From Hyperoodon ampullatus (lineage: Eukaryota > Chordata > Mammalia > Artiodactyla > Ziphiidae), in assembly GCA_949752795.1 (NCBI GenBank), contig OX457071.1, positions 77,651,983-77,715,982 on the forward strand: a DNA stretch of 64,000 nt, given 5' to 3'. Each line of letters begins with the position of its first letter. Positions within the stretch are counted from its first letter, which is position 1. Positions 51,698 to 63,610 of the stretch are shown here, one piece after another. The notes beneath the pieces are model-generated. The model made no database searches. It was not told the origin of the DNA and saw nothing but the letters and a program-made list of their open reading frames with translations. The position numbers and the translations under genes are program-made.

Positions 51698-52387
51698 GAA
51701 CGAGTGATTTTAAACTAAAAGGAAAAAGAAATCAGGTAACAATTTTTTAAGCACCTTAAACCTAGTTACTTAAAAGCACCACTAAATTCTGCTCTCCACG
51801 ATTACGACAGGATTCCTGTGTTTGCTCTGGGCGTCCGCCTTCAAGAAGGACATCTATATCCAACAAATATTTGTTGAACTTCCTTTGTATACAAAGTGCA
51901 GATTTATCCAGATTCTATTACAGGCCCCTGAAAGGTAGTTCCAGCCCTGACCACCAGGAGGCAGCCGAGGCGAGCACATCTTCGTGGCCGGTGGGAAGGA
52001 CAAGGGCCAGCGGTGCCTCTGCGGGACCCACGCGCCAGGGGCTCCCCGCTCACAGAGCAGCAGTGCGCTCCAGGCTCTCGTCTCTGCACACTTTTCTGAG
52101 CTGGAAATGTTGTCGAATATGGAAATGGGACCTATCAATTGAGAATTCAGCTCTAAGCAGTTTGGCGCGCGCACGCGCGTGTGCGTGTGTGTGTGTGATA
52201 TATGCATGTATGTACATATATATATTTCCCCTGAAGTCATCCTAAACACAATCTCTCTTGAAACCAAATGAGAAGCAGTCTTTCCAACTAAAACTTAAAC
52301 TACATGTTTAACATCTTAGTTGTCTACCCAGAGTATGTACAATATGACACGTAAAGAAACCATTGTCTTCTAGTCTTGCTAGTCTTT
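51698..52387. other. Unique sequence with alternating purine-pyrimidine tract
   Basis: Unique sequence, no gene seen. At 52165-52225 there is a run of GC, then CA/TG, then AT-type alternating dinucleotides, a form that can adopt Z-DNA or cruciforms. Confidence 0.6.
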
Positions 52388-52850
52388 ACACAACATCACT
52401 GAAAATTTTTATTGTAGTAAAATATACATGCTATAAAATTTACCGTTTTAACCATTTTAATTGTACAGTTCCGCGTCTTAGTACATTCGCGTTGTTCTGC
52501 AATCACCTGCGTAACCTTTTCATTTTCTCAGACGGAAACCCCGCCCCCACTAAACACCACCTCTCCGCCCCCCGCCCCGGCACCAGCGTCCTTTCTGATG
52601 ACTTTAGGTACTTCATATAAGTGGAATTGTACGGTATTTGTCTATTCGTGACTGGCTTATTTCACTTAACATGATGTCCTCGAGGGTCATGTGTTGCAGC
52701 CTGTATCAGAATTTCCTTCCTTTTTCCCGGTGGATAATATTTCATTGTACATATAAGCACATTTTTTTTAGCTATTCATGGAGTTGTTTCCACTTTTTGG
52801 CGATTGTGAATAATGCTGCTATGCACATGCGTACAAACATTTGAGTGACA
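52388..52850 (-). repeat. Old LINE-1, antisense, 3' end
   Basis: Same family and orientation as 50885-51490: 'tgtagtaaaatatacatgc', 'cttcatataagtggaattgt', 'tggataatatttcattgtac' and 'gattgtgaataatgctgct' in order. It is a second independent, diverged copy. Confidence 0.82.
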
Positions 52851-53299
52851 CAATATCATTTTAAATCGGCATTTTTAATGAAAAGTTTTACATTATTGCA
52901 ATATTGTATTTCCACTTTTTATCCTTGGAATACCAATAATAGTGTTTGTTTAAGAGACTAAGTATTAAGAACTTTCAGTTCTTCTGAGATCAAGAAAAAA
53001 TAAAACTATTCTTGCACTTCTCAGAGAGAGTTAAAAATCGAGAAAAATATCTGAAGACCTTCTCTAGTAATATTCCCCAATTAAAACAAAACCTAAGTCC
53101 ACATAACCACCACCTACTACACACATACACGTCCGAGGTCTACAACGTGAAGGTGTTGTAGACATGCCTCTGGCAGCTTAGCTTTCCTTCTCCGTGGGAG
53201 AACCTCAAGTTCAGATCTCAACTGAACAGGCAGATTCTGCGGGGCAAGCAGGTTGCTCATCAAACAGATCCGAGCGCTAATAAAGGCTCCGTGGGGCTT

Positions 53300-54160
53300 T
53301 GAAAACAACCAGAGCCTCGAATTTCGCCGCCTTCCTGCCCCAGTGCCGCCGCTCACTCGGGACTGGTGAGGTCGCGGCCGGCCCCTCCAGTCACCCAACA
53401 TTTACTACACCTCCTCCCGGGCCGCCCGGGGAACGCGGGCGCAGAGCAGCCCAGGCCGCCCGCAGCGTAGACGCGGCCGCCCCCTGGCCCCCCGCAGGGC
53501 GAGGCGCCTCCCCAGGAATCCCGGGGCCCTCGACTGAATTCAGCTTGTCTGACTTGAGCCAGGCTCGCCGCGCTATTTAGGGACCCCCGCACAACGTGGC
53601 CGCAGCGGCCGCGGAACCCACACCCCGGACGGAACCCGGCCCCGCGCGGCGCCCCGCACTCCACGTCCCGCGCCCGCCCGCCTAGCACCCTCAGCGAGCA
53701 GGCGGGAGGTCCAGCCGCGGGGCAGGTGCGGGCGCGGGGCGTGGAGTGCGGGGTGGAGCCAGGCGGAAGCGGGCTGTGGAAAGCGGGGTTCGGAATGTGG
53801 AAAGGGGCGCAGGACTCGGACTAGGGGGCGGGGCGGCCGTGGAGCGGGGTGTGGGACGCGCGGTGAGGCGGTGGGATGTGGGATGGGGACGGGGGGCGGG
53901 GGGCGGCCGCAGGACGGGGCTGGGCCGGGCGAGGCGAGGCGGGGCGGAGGCGAGGGGCGTGGCGCGGGGCCCGGGCGCGGGGCGCAGCGCGGGGCGCCGG
54001 GATGGCTCCGGGGCGGGGAGCCCGGGTGGCGCGGGGCGCACGCGTCGAGCCGCGCGCACGGGACGGCGGTGTCCGGCAGAGCGGCCCGAGCCCTGCCCGC
54101 GGGAGGAGCGCACCGGGTCGGCGCGGTGGGTAAGCGCGGGCTGCTGGGAATTCCCTCGGG
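53300..54160 (+). promoter_or_regulatory. GJA3: CpG island, candidate GJA3 promoter and first exon
   Basis: GC-rich, CG-dense DNA over about 0.85 kb. In other mammals the next gene after GJB2 in this direction is GJA3 (connexin 46), transcribed on the same strand with a noncoding first exon some 25 kb beyond GJB2 and its coding exon about 20 kb further on (human, from memory). This island lies 22 kb past the GJB2 3' end. A TATTTAG box lies at 53574-53580 and a consensus donor, GGTGG|GTAAGC (GT at 54130), could close a first exon. No connexin coding sequence occurs after it in the window, as expected if it lies further downstream. The position is the main evidence. Confidence 0.5.
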
Positions 54161-55788
54161 AATCTGGGGGTCGTTTGGGGGCAGCGGGAACGGACAGCGG
54201 GGCTCGGGCACTTCCTGGAGGCTTTCGGAGCCACTGCCACCCCTTTGCTCCTGGAGAGCTCGGCGGAGCGATGGCTTCCTGGGTGGGCGGCTGGAGGCGG
54301 CTTCAGGCCTCTTCCTGGGTTTTTCTCCTGAGGGGGAGCGGGACCTGCCCTAGAAGTTCAGGTCCAGGGTCTGAAGGACCCTGTGGACGCTGGGCCGCTG
54401 CCGGCCTCGCCACGCTCCCTGCGGGGTGCGCGCTGCTGTTCCCGAAGGTCTTGCCTCGCCTGCGTTCCTTTAAGAAACTCTCAACGTTTTTAAGGAAAGA
54501 CTTTGGCTCTAAGTGCCAAGACCTCATTTCTTGCCGGGTGTGCGCGTGGTGGTGTGTTTAAGTAGAATTTGTAGAGAGTGGAAAGATCCCTTATCTGCGC
54601 CCTGCCGGAGCCCCTTTGGGGCTGTGCTGACAGTCGTCGCGGTGAGGCGCAGGCATTTGCTGTGCTGTCTGGTCTGGTGAACAGAATCCGTCCTAGTGTG
54701 CAGACCTCTCGGTTCAGAGTATTTGTGACAGGGACTTCAGCGACCAGGGGAGTCCTCCAGATTTTGCTTTATCAAGATATCGCCCAGATGTGCCATTTAA
54801 AAATGGTTGTATACAAACAGCCGGGATGCGAACAGCTTTGGGTTTTATCACCCAAGAATTCAAAATGATGATTTATGACATGTGCTTCACTTCACTGGCA
54901 GGCCATCAATGTGGTGTGAAATGTATTGCAAATCAGACATTAAAAGATTAAAGAGGAAAAAGGACTTTTTTTCCCGAAGGTCAGTATATTCAAAGTAAGC
55001 ATCAGCTAATCAATCTGGCACGGGTTCCACTGCTTCAGCAGTTTGGTTCTTGTTGAGATAAGCATCTAATGAGGGCAGTGCACGTGACTGTCGTGTAAAG
55101 TAATTCACAGAAACTTTACAACTGTAACTAATTAGACAATGCTGTTCATGTCGACCAGCAAATGCTAACTGGCTTAAAGCTGTCTTATAATAATGGCGTG
55201 TAACAGAATTTCATTGTTTGCCAATTACAAAAAGAATTTTGACATAATTTCCCTGAATGTTGCTTATATTTTTGTGTTCATTTTCTTAACTAAAATAACT
55301 TTTACACTACACATTTGAGACTTCAAAATAATTATATGTATTTATCACAACCATGTTACACAGTCTCACACATGTAGAGAACTTAAATCATAATTCGCAC
55401 TTCACCTGTTACCATTACTTGAACACGTAACACAGAATAAATAGGCTACACATGCCTTTAGGATTTTTACCTCAGTGTCGCACATAAATACATCAGTAAA
55501 CACATAGCTTTTGTAATGTATTAAAATATTATTGGGACACTCTAGACAGTGGGAAGGCCTTTGAGAAGCACTTCACCCTGTACAGAAGGCATGGTTCCCA
55601 GGGTCTGTGTGTGAAGAAATACAGCCAAACTCAGTTGTCATCTCAATATACCATCTCCTTCTCCCCCGACTGTATCAGCACCCCCTCCCCAATCAGGGCC
55701 ATTACCAGTACTTTGTAACACGTGTCATATTACATTTTGACCAGTTTTTTACAAGCCTGCCTCTCCCATACACTGAGGGGATGGATGG
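54161..55788. other. Unique sequence after the third CpG island
   Basis: GC content falls steadily. From about 54.85 kb it is AT-rich with no recognisable gene or repeat; it would be the start of GJA3 intron 1 if the preceding call is right. Confidence 0.45.
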
Positions 55789-55791
55789 GAT

Positions 55792-55866
55792 CTGAATTAT
55801 TCTGGTAACCCTAGTGTGTAGCACAGTCCCACACACGTAATAAGCGTTTGATAAACGTTTACTAAC
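55792..55866. repeat. MIR/L2-type repeat fragment
   Basis: 'gtgtagcacagtcccacacacgtaataagcgtttgataaac' is a diverged form of the common MIR/L2 3' segment ending in 'aataaatgtttgttgaa'-like sequence. Confidence 0.5.
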
Positions 55867-55888
55867 TTGAAGAGGGAAAAATATCCAA

Positions 55889-56057
55889 TACATGTGACCC
55901 TAAACAGCACACATGTGTCTCTAAAAACAGTATGTTTATATGGGGATATATGTATACATGTAGCTGATTCACTTTGTTATACAGCAGAAACTGACACAAC
56001 ATTGTAAAGCAATTATACTCCAATAAAGATGTTAAAAAAAAAAGTATGTTTTTGCAA
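55889..56057 (+). repeat. Direct repeat copy 1 (55 bp, split by L1)
   Basis: Starts TACATGTGACCCTAAACAGC at 55889. After removing the L1 insertion (55938-56042) and one copy of its duplication, it continues to TTTTTGCAA at 56057. It matches copy 2 at 56611-56665 at 53 of 55 bases by eye. Confidence 0.88.
55938..56042 (+). mobile_element. Very short 5'-truncated LINE-1 3' end
   Basis: 'gctgattcactttgttatac', 'ccaataaagatgttaaaaa' and an A-tail, the last about 105 bases of an L1. Target-site duplication AGTATGTTT at 55929-55937 and 56043-56051. Confidence 0.9.
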
Positions 56058-56610
56058 TTTCAATGTAATTCTTAAAAGCAATAAAATAGCGATAGATTTT
56101 CATCTTAATTTTCATTCTTACAGTGGTGGAAAATTCATCATGATAGATAGGTTAGTACTCTACAACTTGCTTTTTAGTATCTGCATCTTCAAAGTTGTGA
56201 CTTAATAACGGTTGATGTAAGGGTTTCTGCATTCTTACATTTTCTTTAATTTGAAGAGTTTGTGGTTTGCTTTAAGTTTCCTGTTAACAAACTAAATGAT
56301 ACTAAACATAAAAATCACTTAAGTTTTTTCATTCAGATCACCTGATTAGCTCCATGAATGCTCATCTATTCATGAAACTCCATTTCCCATTAGCTTTAAA
56401 ATGAATCTTTTATTCTAGAACAGGGAAGAGATTTCTGGTTTATACTAATAGAAATAAATTTGAATAAGGAAATTCAAATTCTATTTATACTATAGAAATT
56501 ATTTCTGCAAAAAGTAGAAAACATTTTGACAGATGTAATTTGTGTCTGTAATATAAATGGAATAATAAAATGCCGTAATTATAAGGCTGTCGAAATGTAA
56601 CATGGCATGT

Positions 56611-56665
56611 TACATGTGACCCTAAACAGCACACACGTGTCTCTAAAAACAGTATGTCTTTGCAA
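56611..56665 (+). repeat. Direct repeat copy 2 (55 bp, uninterrupted)
   Basis: Begins TACATGTGACCCTAAACAGC and ends AGTATGTCTTTGCAA. Differs from copy 1 by two C/T changes. The sequence flanking the two copies is not similar. Confidence 0.88.
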
Positions 56666-56935
56666 GAGTGAAGATAATACCGGAATTTGCTTTAAAATGA
56701 TAATTCCAATTTATATGATGAAGTAACTGGCTGTTGTTAGCACATTCAATAATATTTAACAATTGTAGATACTCTGGACTGGAAGAAAAAAGCAAAAGCT
56801 TAAAATGTGCTCTAACCCGTGTCTCTACACATATGTTTTAAAGTGTGGCAGAGACAACTCAAAAGGCAAGTGTTGTAATCTGGACAGTCTGCCTGGTGCT
56901 TAATCCCGTGAAGTCATGTGGAAGGGGACCCAGAG

Positions 56936-57092
56936 TAGGCAGTCAGGAGTTTTCGTGCCAACTTCAGCACTGTGCGCTGTGCAACCTCAAGCATATCAAA
57001 GAACCCTCTCTGGGCCTCCATTCCCAATCTGTGAAATGACGAGGATACTGGGGCCACTTCTAAGGTTCTTTCAGCTCTAAAATGCTATGATT
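56936..57092 (-). repeat. MIR SINE, antisense
   Basis: 'gcaacctcaagcatatcaaag', 'ctgggcctccattcccaatctgtgaaatgacgagg' and 'tctaaggttctttcagctct' follow the reverse-complement MIR order. A + strand open frame of 64 codons here derives from the repeat. Confidence 0.75.
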
Positions 57093-58570
57093 CCATATTC
57101 CTTCCATGGATTATGAGTAAGATTCCTGAAAGGTGTCATTGGGATTTATATAGGGAAATTACCTTTTAACTGCATTTATGAAGTCAGGGTTTGGTGTACT
57201 ATTCAGACTTCCTGACCTTGTGTTTCAGACACGATGAGCTATTCAGAGAACTGGTAGCTATTGCACCCCTATAGTTTTCTTGATTGTTTTTTACTCTTGG
57301 CCCAAACCAGCCTTCAGAAAGTGATGCATTAAGTTAAGGGCAATGACTTTCTTTTCATTATTCAGTTATTAAAACCTTAGGGCTGATGTTGAAGTATATT
57401 AAAATTAACACAACACTGAAATGTCTAAATAAAATGTTTGAATAAGTGAAAAATTCTAATGGTATTCCTAGGTCTTTCACAGAGGTCATTCTAGGAACGT
57501 ATAATGCTGTTTAATAATGGGCAGAAAAACTAGAGGAGCCTGCAGGGTAGTGGGGCAGGGAAGCTATTTGGAGGGTTTAAAGAGGGAGCCCTGCGTGGCA
57601 TGAATAGTCTTGGAAGACAGTCATGTTTCTAATTCCACTCCAGACTGTCTACATTTTCTGTCAACTGAACTGAAGCTCGACCAGCTGGTAATTTTCTAGC
57701 TTAATATTAGAACTCTAATTGTGGAACGGTGATGTGATACTGATATCTAGAGGGAATATTTATTTTATTCAAGTATTTTGAGAGGAAATACTGTGGATAA
57801 AAACTTAAGTGTACTTTTAATTTTGCCATTGTTGAATATACAACATTAAAGACATTTGTTCTTAAACTAACACAGTTGTTTAAATTGCTTCTAATTTAAA
57901 ATTAGCTCTCACTAAGCTTGCAAGTGACAGAAGGTCAAAAGCAAAGACCGATGAGTACTTCCCTTTAACTAAAGATCAAAGTGTTACCCATATTCACCTT
58001 AGCCAAATACAGACTTTTTTGAATATTCATAAATGATTAAAATCCCCACATGAAAGAGAAAAATATGAGGATAATAATAATACATGGATGGCAGGAACTA
58101 TTAAAAGTGCTTTCCATACATTCTTATTTAATAAATAAGATAATTAAAATATTATTTTAAAACAATTTTATGTTTCTGGAGATTTATCCTCTGCCAATAA
58201 AATATATAATACTAGAAGTGCTTTAGAATTATTAATAAAGAAGTTGAAAGTTAGTGTATTATAATTTCATTAAGTCAGTTGGTTCTGGATGAGACTGATG
58301 TTTCCTGCCAGAGCTTTACATTATTGAAAAGTTGAATTTCCATTTAAAATTAGGAAAGAAAACCCCTGGAACTATATAATAATGAATAATTTTATACTAA
58401 GGTAAAGGATACTCTTAAATTGTATGTATGCCATTTATAAAACTACCAGTAAACACTGAAATCTTCATTATCTATTTAAAAGATCCATAGGAATTTTTGG
58501 TAGATGTATTCTATGTACTGTGAATATAGCATGCATGGTAAGACATTGAAAAAAATAACCTCTCATTCTG
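57093..58570. other. AT-rich unique sequence
   Basis: No gene or recognisable young repeat. Would be intronic to GJA3 if the first exon is at the third CpG island. Confidence 0.45.
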
Positions 58571-58574
58571 TTTC

Positions 58575-60110
58575 AAGCATATCAAAGTTGGTTCTTTAAT
58601 AAAAGAGAAACTTCTAGCAAGACTAATATTTTAAGTCTCAAACAATATTTGGAACCAAACAAAGGACTCTAACTACAGATATCATCGGGTTTTTTAAATC
58701 ATAAGAAAATACCATGAACAATTTTATGCCAATAAATTTGAAATTTAAATGAAATGGAAAATTCTCCAAAAGATGTAAACGATCAAAAATGACTTAAGAA
58801 GGGCTTCCCTGGTGGCACAGTGGTTGAGAGTCCGCCTGCTGATGCAGGGGACACGGGTTCGTGCCCTGGTCCGGGAAGATCCCACATGCCGCGGAGCGGC
58901 TGGGCCCGTGAGCCATGGCCACTGAGCCTGCGCGTCCGGAGCCTGTGCTCCACAACAGGAGAGGCCACAACAGTGAGGCCCGCGTACCACAAAAAAAAAA
59001 AAAAGACTTAAGAAATAGCAAACCTACTTGTATGTCAATAACAGTTGATGAGATTGAATTTGTGATCTAGTCATCCTCCTAACCCCCTCAAAAAAAAAAA
59101 AAAAAAGACGTTAGTCCCAAAAGCTATTATAGGACATTCTTATACAAGCTTTTTACATAGAGAATTTTTAATTTTTCAGGTTAAAATAGCTTTCTTACCA
59201 AAATCCAATGATAGTACAAAAAAACGTTGAGATCAATCTTAAGTATGAACAAACACATAATCCAAAATAAAGTTGTAGCAAGTTTAATTTGATAGTATAT
59301 TAAAAATAAAGTCATGACCAGTAAGGTGTTTCACCATCTAAAAATCACCATAGATGCAGGGGGAAAAAAAAGTATTCCACTAAATCCAATACTTGTTCAT
59401 GATTTAGAAAACAAAAGGAGACAAAGACTGAAGGAAAATTTCTTCGCCAGATACAAGTTGAAACATCACGCTCCGTGATAAAACTTCAGAAGCATTCATT
59501 TTAAGGCAGAAACAAGGAAAGATGTCACCATGTCCACATTGTACCAGAAGTCCAGGCCAATGCAAGAAGGCAAGAAAAAAAAAATAACAGGGATTCGAAC
59601 GACACATCTCTTCTTCATGGCAGACGATATGATCGTGTGTCCTTCACAGAAAATCCAAAGGAATCTCCTGACTTTTTGCAACTAGGAGGGGCTTTCTAAC
59701 AGGTCGCTGGATACAAAATCGATATATAGAAATAAGGTTCCTAGGTAGCAATAATAACTACTCAGAAATTATAATGAAAACAACTATTTAGAACGAAGAA
59801 TTAGAACCACCACAAAGCTACCTGGGAATAAATCTAACAAAAGGTGTGTAAGAGCTTTCGGGACGGCGTCCAACAGCATAAAGATGCCCTCCGTGGAGCA
59901 GTTGTGCTTAGTGGTGGGGGCCCTACATTGTAAAGAGGTAGATTTGATTCATCTGTGAATCCTATGCAATTCCAATCAAAACAGTGTCCGGATTTTTGTG
60001 GAACTTGACAAGCTCTGCCTAAATTTCATACGGAAGAAATAAAAGGCCAAAAACTGTTGAAACAAATATGAAGAACAAAGCCAAGGACTTGTCCTGCCAG
60101 GTATCCAATG
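58575..60110 (+). repeat. Old LINE-1 ORF2 remnant, sense
   Basis: Decayed L1 ORF2: 'ggttctttaataaaagagaaac', 'caattttatgccaataaattt', 'catggcagacgatatgatcg' (a relic of the FADD region) and 'tacctgggaataaatctaac' appear in order, ending near 'ggacttgtcctgccaggtat'. Many indels and stops. A young SINE at 58801-59004 splits it, and A-runs lie at about 59089-59106. Confidence 0.78.
58801..59004 (+). mobile_element. CHR-family SINE, short young form
   Basis: Full head, 'cacaacagtgaggcccgcgta' end (missing one ga of the usual gagagg) and an A-tail. Target-site duplication GACTTAAGAA at 58791-58800 and 59005-59014. The old L1 resumes on the far side. Confidence 0.95.
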
Positions 60111-60419
60111 TGTCTGCAGCCATTGCCACTGGGTGTCCTGCTGGTCGCTGAGATCAGTCCTTCTCTTGCGGAGAACAAGTGTCCCGTGTTACTCAGTCTG
60201 ACACTTCGGAGGTTCAGCTTTTTCCTCTTTCATGCTTGTCTCTGTGGTTGAACTTTTCCACGTTGCTGTGGCCCTGAATCGGGCCGGCTCTTACAGGGCT
60301 GGCTTCTCTCTTGCTCTTCGGAGTTTGGACAGAGCTACATGTTGGGGTCACCTCCCCAGAGTAGAAGAAGAATGAGTCTTCTGTTATGTTGACACATTTA
60401 TTTTGAGTTGTTTCCTCTT

Positions 60420-61760
60420 TGCGCTCTGTTCCGACGTGACCCTGTGCGCCCTCTGCCCCGCCCCCATCGGACCCTCTGCTTTCACCCTGGCCCCCAAGAC
60501 AGTCCTCAGCACAGATGCCAGGGGTCCCGTGAGAACATGGGTGGGATTACATCACAGCTGTTCAAGCCCCCCACCCAGTACCTTCCCGTCTCACCTGGAG
60601 TCAGAGCTTGGGTGCTGGTCACCAGCGCCGTGGTCCATCGGCCTCCGCTCGCCTGTGCCTCTGACCTGCTCGACCCCCGCCTGCCCGCTGCTCAGCTCCC
60701 TCCGAGCCACCCTGGCCTGCCCTCTCCCGGGAGCCGAGAGCCGTGCTCCGCCCCAAGCTCCGCTCCGTGTCTCCCTCTCGGGGAGGCCGCCACCCTCCCC
60801 GGCGCCCCTGTCGCCCCGCCCTGCGCCCCCAGCTCCCTGCGGCTCCAGGGCACCCAGGCCTGAGCCCCCTGTCCCCTTGCTGTCCAACTCTTTTCTTCTC
60901 GAGCTCAGGTCCAGCCCGTGCCCGAGAAGACGCCCACTGTGGCTCACGGAGGAGTCCTGTCTCGTGTCCACGCTCTGCAGAAGCTTCTTCCCACACCGGC
61001 ACCGCCCCCCGCCCTGGCTGCCAGGCGGCGGCTGCCCCTGCTCTGCCTCGTGGTCCCTTCTCCGCGGTGCCAGGCGCCGCAGCTCCGTCCAGAGAGCCTC
61101 CCTCCGCCGGGCGCTAGTGCCCGGGGCCCTGTCTGCCCCACAGCCTGGGCACTGGAAGGGCGTCCGTGGCCGCCATGTTGTCACCTCAGAGGGCCTCGTC
61201 TCTGCTTCTCCGGGCACCCCGCTCCACCGACCCAGCACCTCCGGCACCTGCTGCCCCGCAGGGCCTGGCCTGTGCAGGCGGCGGGAGCGGCCCGACCACG
61301 TTGCCGCTAAGGTTTTCCTCGAGGTGGGTCTTCCCACGGGAGAGGCGGCCCCGCTGCGTGCCCATGCCGCGTGCCCATGCCACGTGCCCATGCCACCACT
61401 TCCGCCCCGAGCACTTCCGCCCCGAGCTGCGGCCTCCATCGCCCCTTCCTTCCGGAACGAGCAAGGCAGCTCCTCTCCCTCCGCGTCCCGCCCCGCCCCC
61501 GTGCTCCTCTGGCTCCGCGCGGACACTGCGTGCTGCTCTATTCCGTCCTCACGACGCGTCTCCTTCCCGTCCTCTTCCCCTGTCGCGCCTCTTTCGGCAC
61601 TCACCCAAGATCACCGCCCTTTGCCCAAGGTCCTTCTTTCTGAGCAACACTTGCAGGGTCCTGTCCCCTCGGGGTGAACGTCCGCCCTGTGGCCCCCGCC
61701 CCGCCCCCTTGACCGCCCGCCGCACCTTTGCCATGGCCACCGGGATGATGCTCCGGCCTG
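60420..61760. other. GC-rich block, orphan CpG-island-like
   Basis: About 1.3 kb of C-rich on the + strand, GC-dense sequence with many CG pairs, between AT-rich flanks. Frames are open on both strands (424 codons on +, 337 codons on -), Pro/Ser/Arg/Ala-rich and without any recognisable domain, so I treat them as compositional. A 13-bp and a 15-bp tandem repeat lie at 61356-61427. It might be an alternative promoter or a conserved CpG island within GJA3 intron 1. Confidence 0.5.
61356..61427 (+). repeat. Compound minisatellite
   Basis: Three 13-bp units of GCGTGCCCATGCC (the third starts AC) at 61356-61394, followed after three bases by two perfect 15-bp units, ACTTCCGCCCCGAGC, at 61398-61427. 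Confidence 0.93.
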
Positions 61761-63145
61761 GAAAGGCACTCCTTCCCCCTCGTGCTTCCCGAAGCCGCAC
61801 CACCTGATCCTGCGGCAAACCCCCCTCTTCCCTGGGTACATGATTTCACACAGCCGTCCTTGTTCTCTGAGACCCTCTTCGCTTGCATCACTGCCCGTTT
61901 TCCTGACTTCCGTCTCCACACACAGATTTCAGAAGCAGGTGTGTTTAATTCTACTGTGTCCAACGGAACCTGTGGCCCAGAGTTGGACAGCAGGCTGCCA
62001 CTAAGCAAATAACCATTGATGGACCGGAAGGGAGAACGACATGACCTCAAGCCCAAGGGGAAACATATAATTTTGGAAGGAAAACACAACCATCGGAAGA
62101 ATGGGAAAGCGGCCACGTAAACTTTGAGACATAAGATCTTCTTTGTTCTGCAATAGTGTCAGAATGAAATTTTTCCTTGAGATAAAAATAGAAAACAGTC
62201 AAATGCCATCCCATGAAGAAAATTAACGTCCCACCTCCGTGTGAGCTCAGTGGTGTAACAGCGTTGGGCTCTGGGGCCTGTGGGCGGCTCTAGCTTCGTC
62301 CTGAGATGGCCCTGCGCCTGGATGGTACGTTTCCTCTGCCGACTGCCTCTCAGGACGGTCCACTCTGGCCTCAGTAGGGCGTGGAGTCTGTCTGTCGTCC
62401 GTTTCTGTCCTTACTTGGCCCAGCAGAGCTTGCTGTTCTGAGGGTCTCATCCTCTGCTGTTATTTTGTTCCTTAATTGCTATTAGGGATGCGTGGTACTG
62501 ACAACACACCCCGAGGCCTCTGTGTGCTGACTGGAGAGGCAGGCTGAGGAGCTTTGGAGGCTCCCGTCTGGATCCGACCTGGCCCCATGTTGCCAGTCTC
62601 CCAAAAGATACTCAACCCTTTGGTTAACTTTTTTATTCATTCATTCATGCGTTTTCCACAACAAAACCAAAGCTTCAAAGTGTGGTAGGAAGGCTGGGAG
62701 CAGCAGGAGACAGTCCGGCCCCTGCGCACCTGGGGTCCCACCGCGGGGGGAGAACGTAGCCCAGGGCAAGCCCTGCGTCCTCCGTGACGGCCACTGTTGG
62801 GCCAGTGGTGCAACACGTATTGTGCTCGTCCTTTGCGTGTTTATTAGGGACACGATTTAAGAGATCTAAGGTTACAGACCATAATGAGAGAACAATGAGA
62901 AAGGAATTGGCAGACTTTTTCCAAAACTAGAACTTCAGAAAATGAAAGTCATGGTCATTAATCTTTTATGATGATAAATGTGATAAGTTGTAATGGGAAA
63001 TGCAAACAAATATGAAAAGAACAGAAAATTGCCCGGTTCTCAGGAACCCTGCAGTATCATCTCTGCGCTTCCTTCTCCTATTTGCACGTACAAATGTTTG
63101 CAAAATCTAATGAATACCTTACATTTTGGTAGTTATGAATGAACC
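61761..63145. other. Unique sequence, no gene seen
   Basis: Mixed GC sequence without a recognisable repeat or protein frame. Confidence 0.45.
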
Positions 63146-63169
63146 GTGGCTTTTCACTTATGCCTGGCC

Positions 63170-63610
63170 TTATTTTATAAAGATTTTAAGATAGCATATC
63201 AGTTGGGAGTTCTTTTGTCTGCAGGTGACAGAAAATCTGACAAGCAAATAAGGTGCTTCCTCTCCCGTGAGTCTGGAGGTGGCAGCTGGGGTCAATTCAG
63301 CAGGTCCACTGTGTCACAGCAGCGGCCTGGGGACTTTTTTGATGGTTCCCTCACGCTTACGACACATGGTTGCAAGACGGCTGCCCAGCTCCAGGCATCA
63401 CATCTGTACTCAATGTGGAAAGAAGGGAAGAGGGACAGCACGAGTAACGCCTGCCCTTTTATCAGAAATCCAGAGGCTTTCCTAGAGGTTCCCCAGCTGG
63501 CTTCTCACACATCATTGGATAGAACTGCCTTCTATAGTCACTGCCAGCCACTCAAGGAGACGGGAAAGCAAGAACTCCCTTCCTGGTCATGTTCGAGAAG
63601 AGCAGCACTG
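63170..63610 (+). repeat. Probable ancient interspersed repeat
   Basis: 'tctgcaggtgacagaaaatctgacaagcaaata' followed by 'gatggttccctcacg' and 'caagacggctgcccagctccaggc' resembles a widespread old mammalian repeat that I cannot name with confidence. The + strand open frame of 176 codons (63146-63676) overlaps it and is not called as a gene. Confidence 0.35.

Noticed and set aside
60403..61677. 424-codon + strand open frame as a gene
   Set aside because: It is Pro/Ser/Arg/Ala-rich, the opposite strand is open too, and no domain or start context is seen. Reported only as a GC-rich block.
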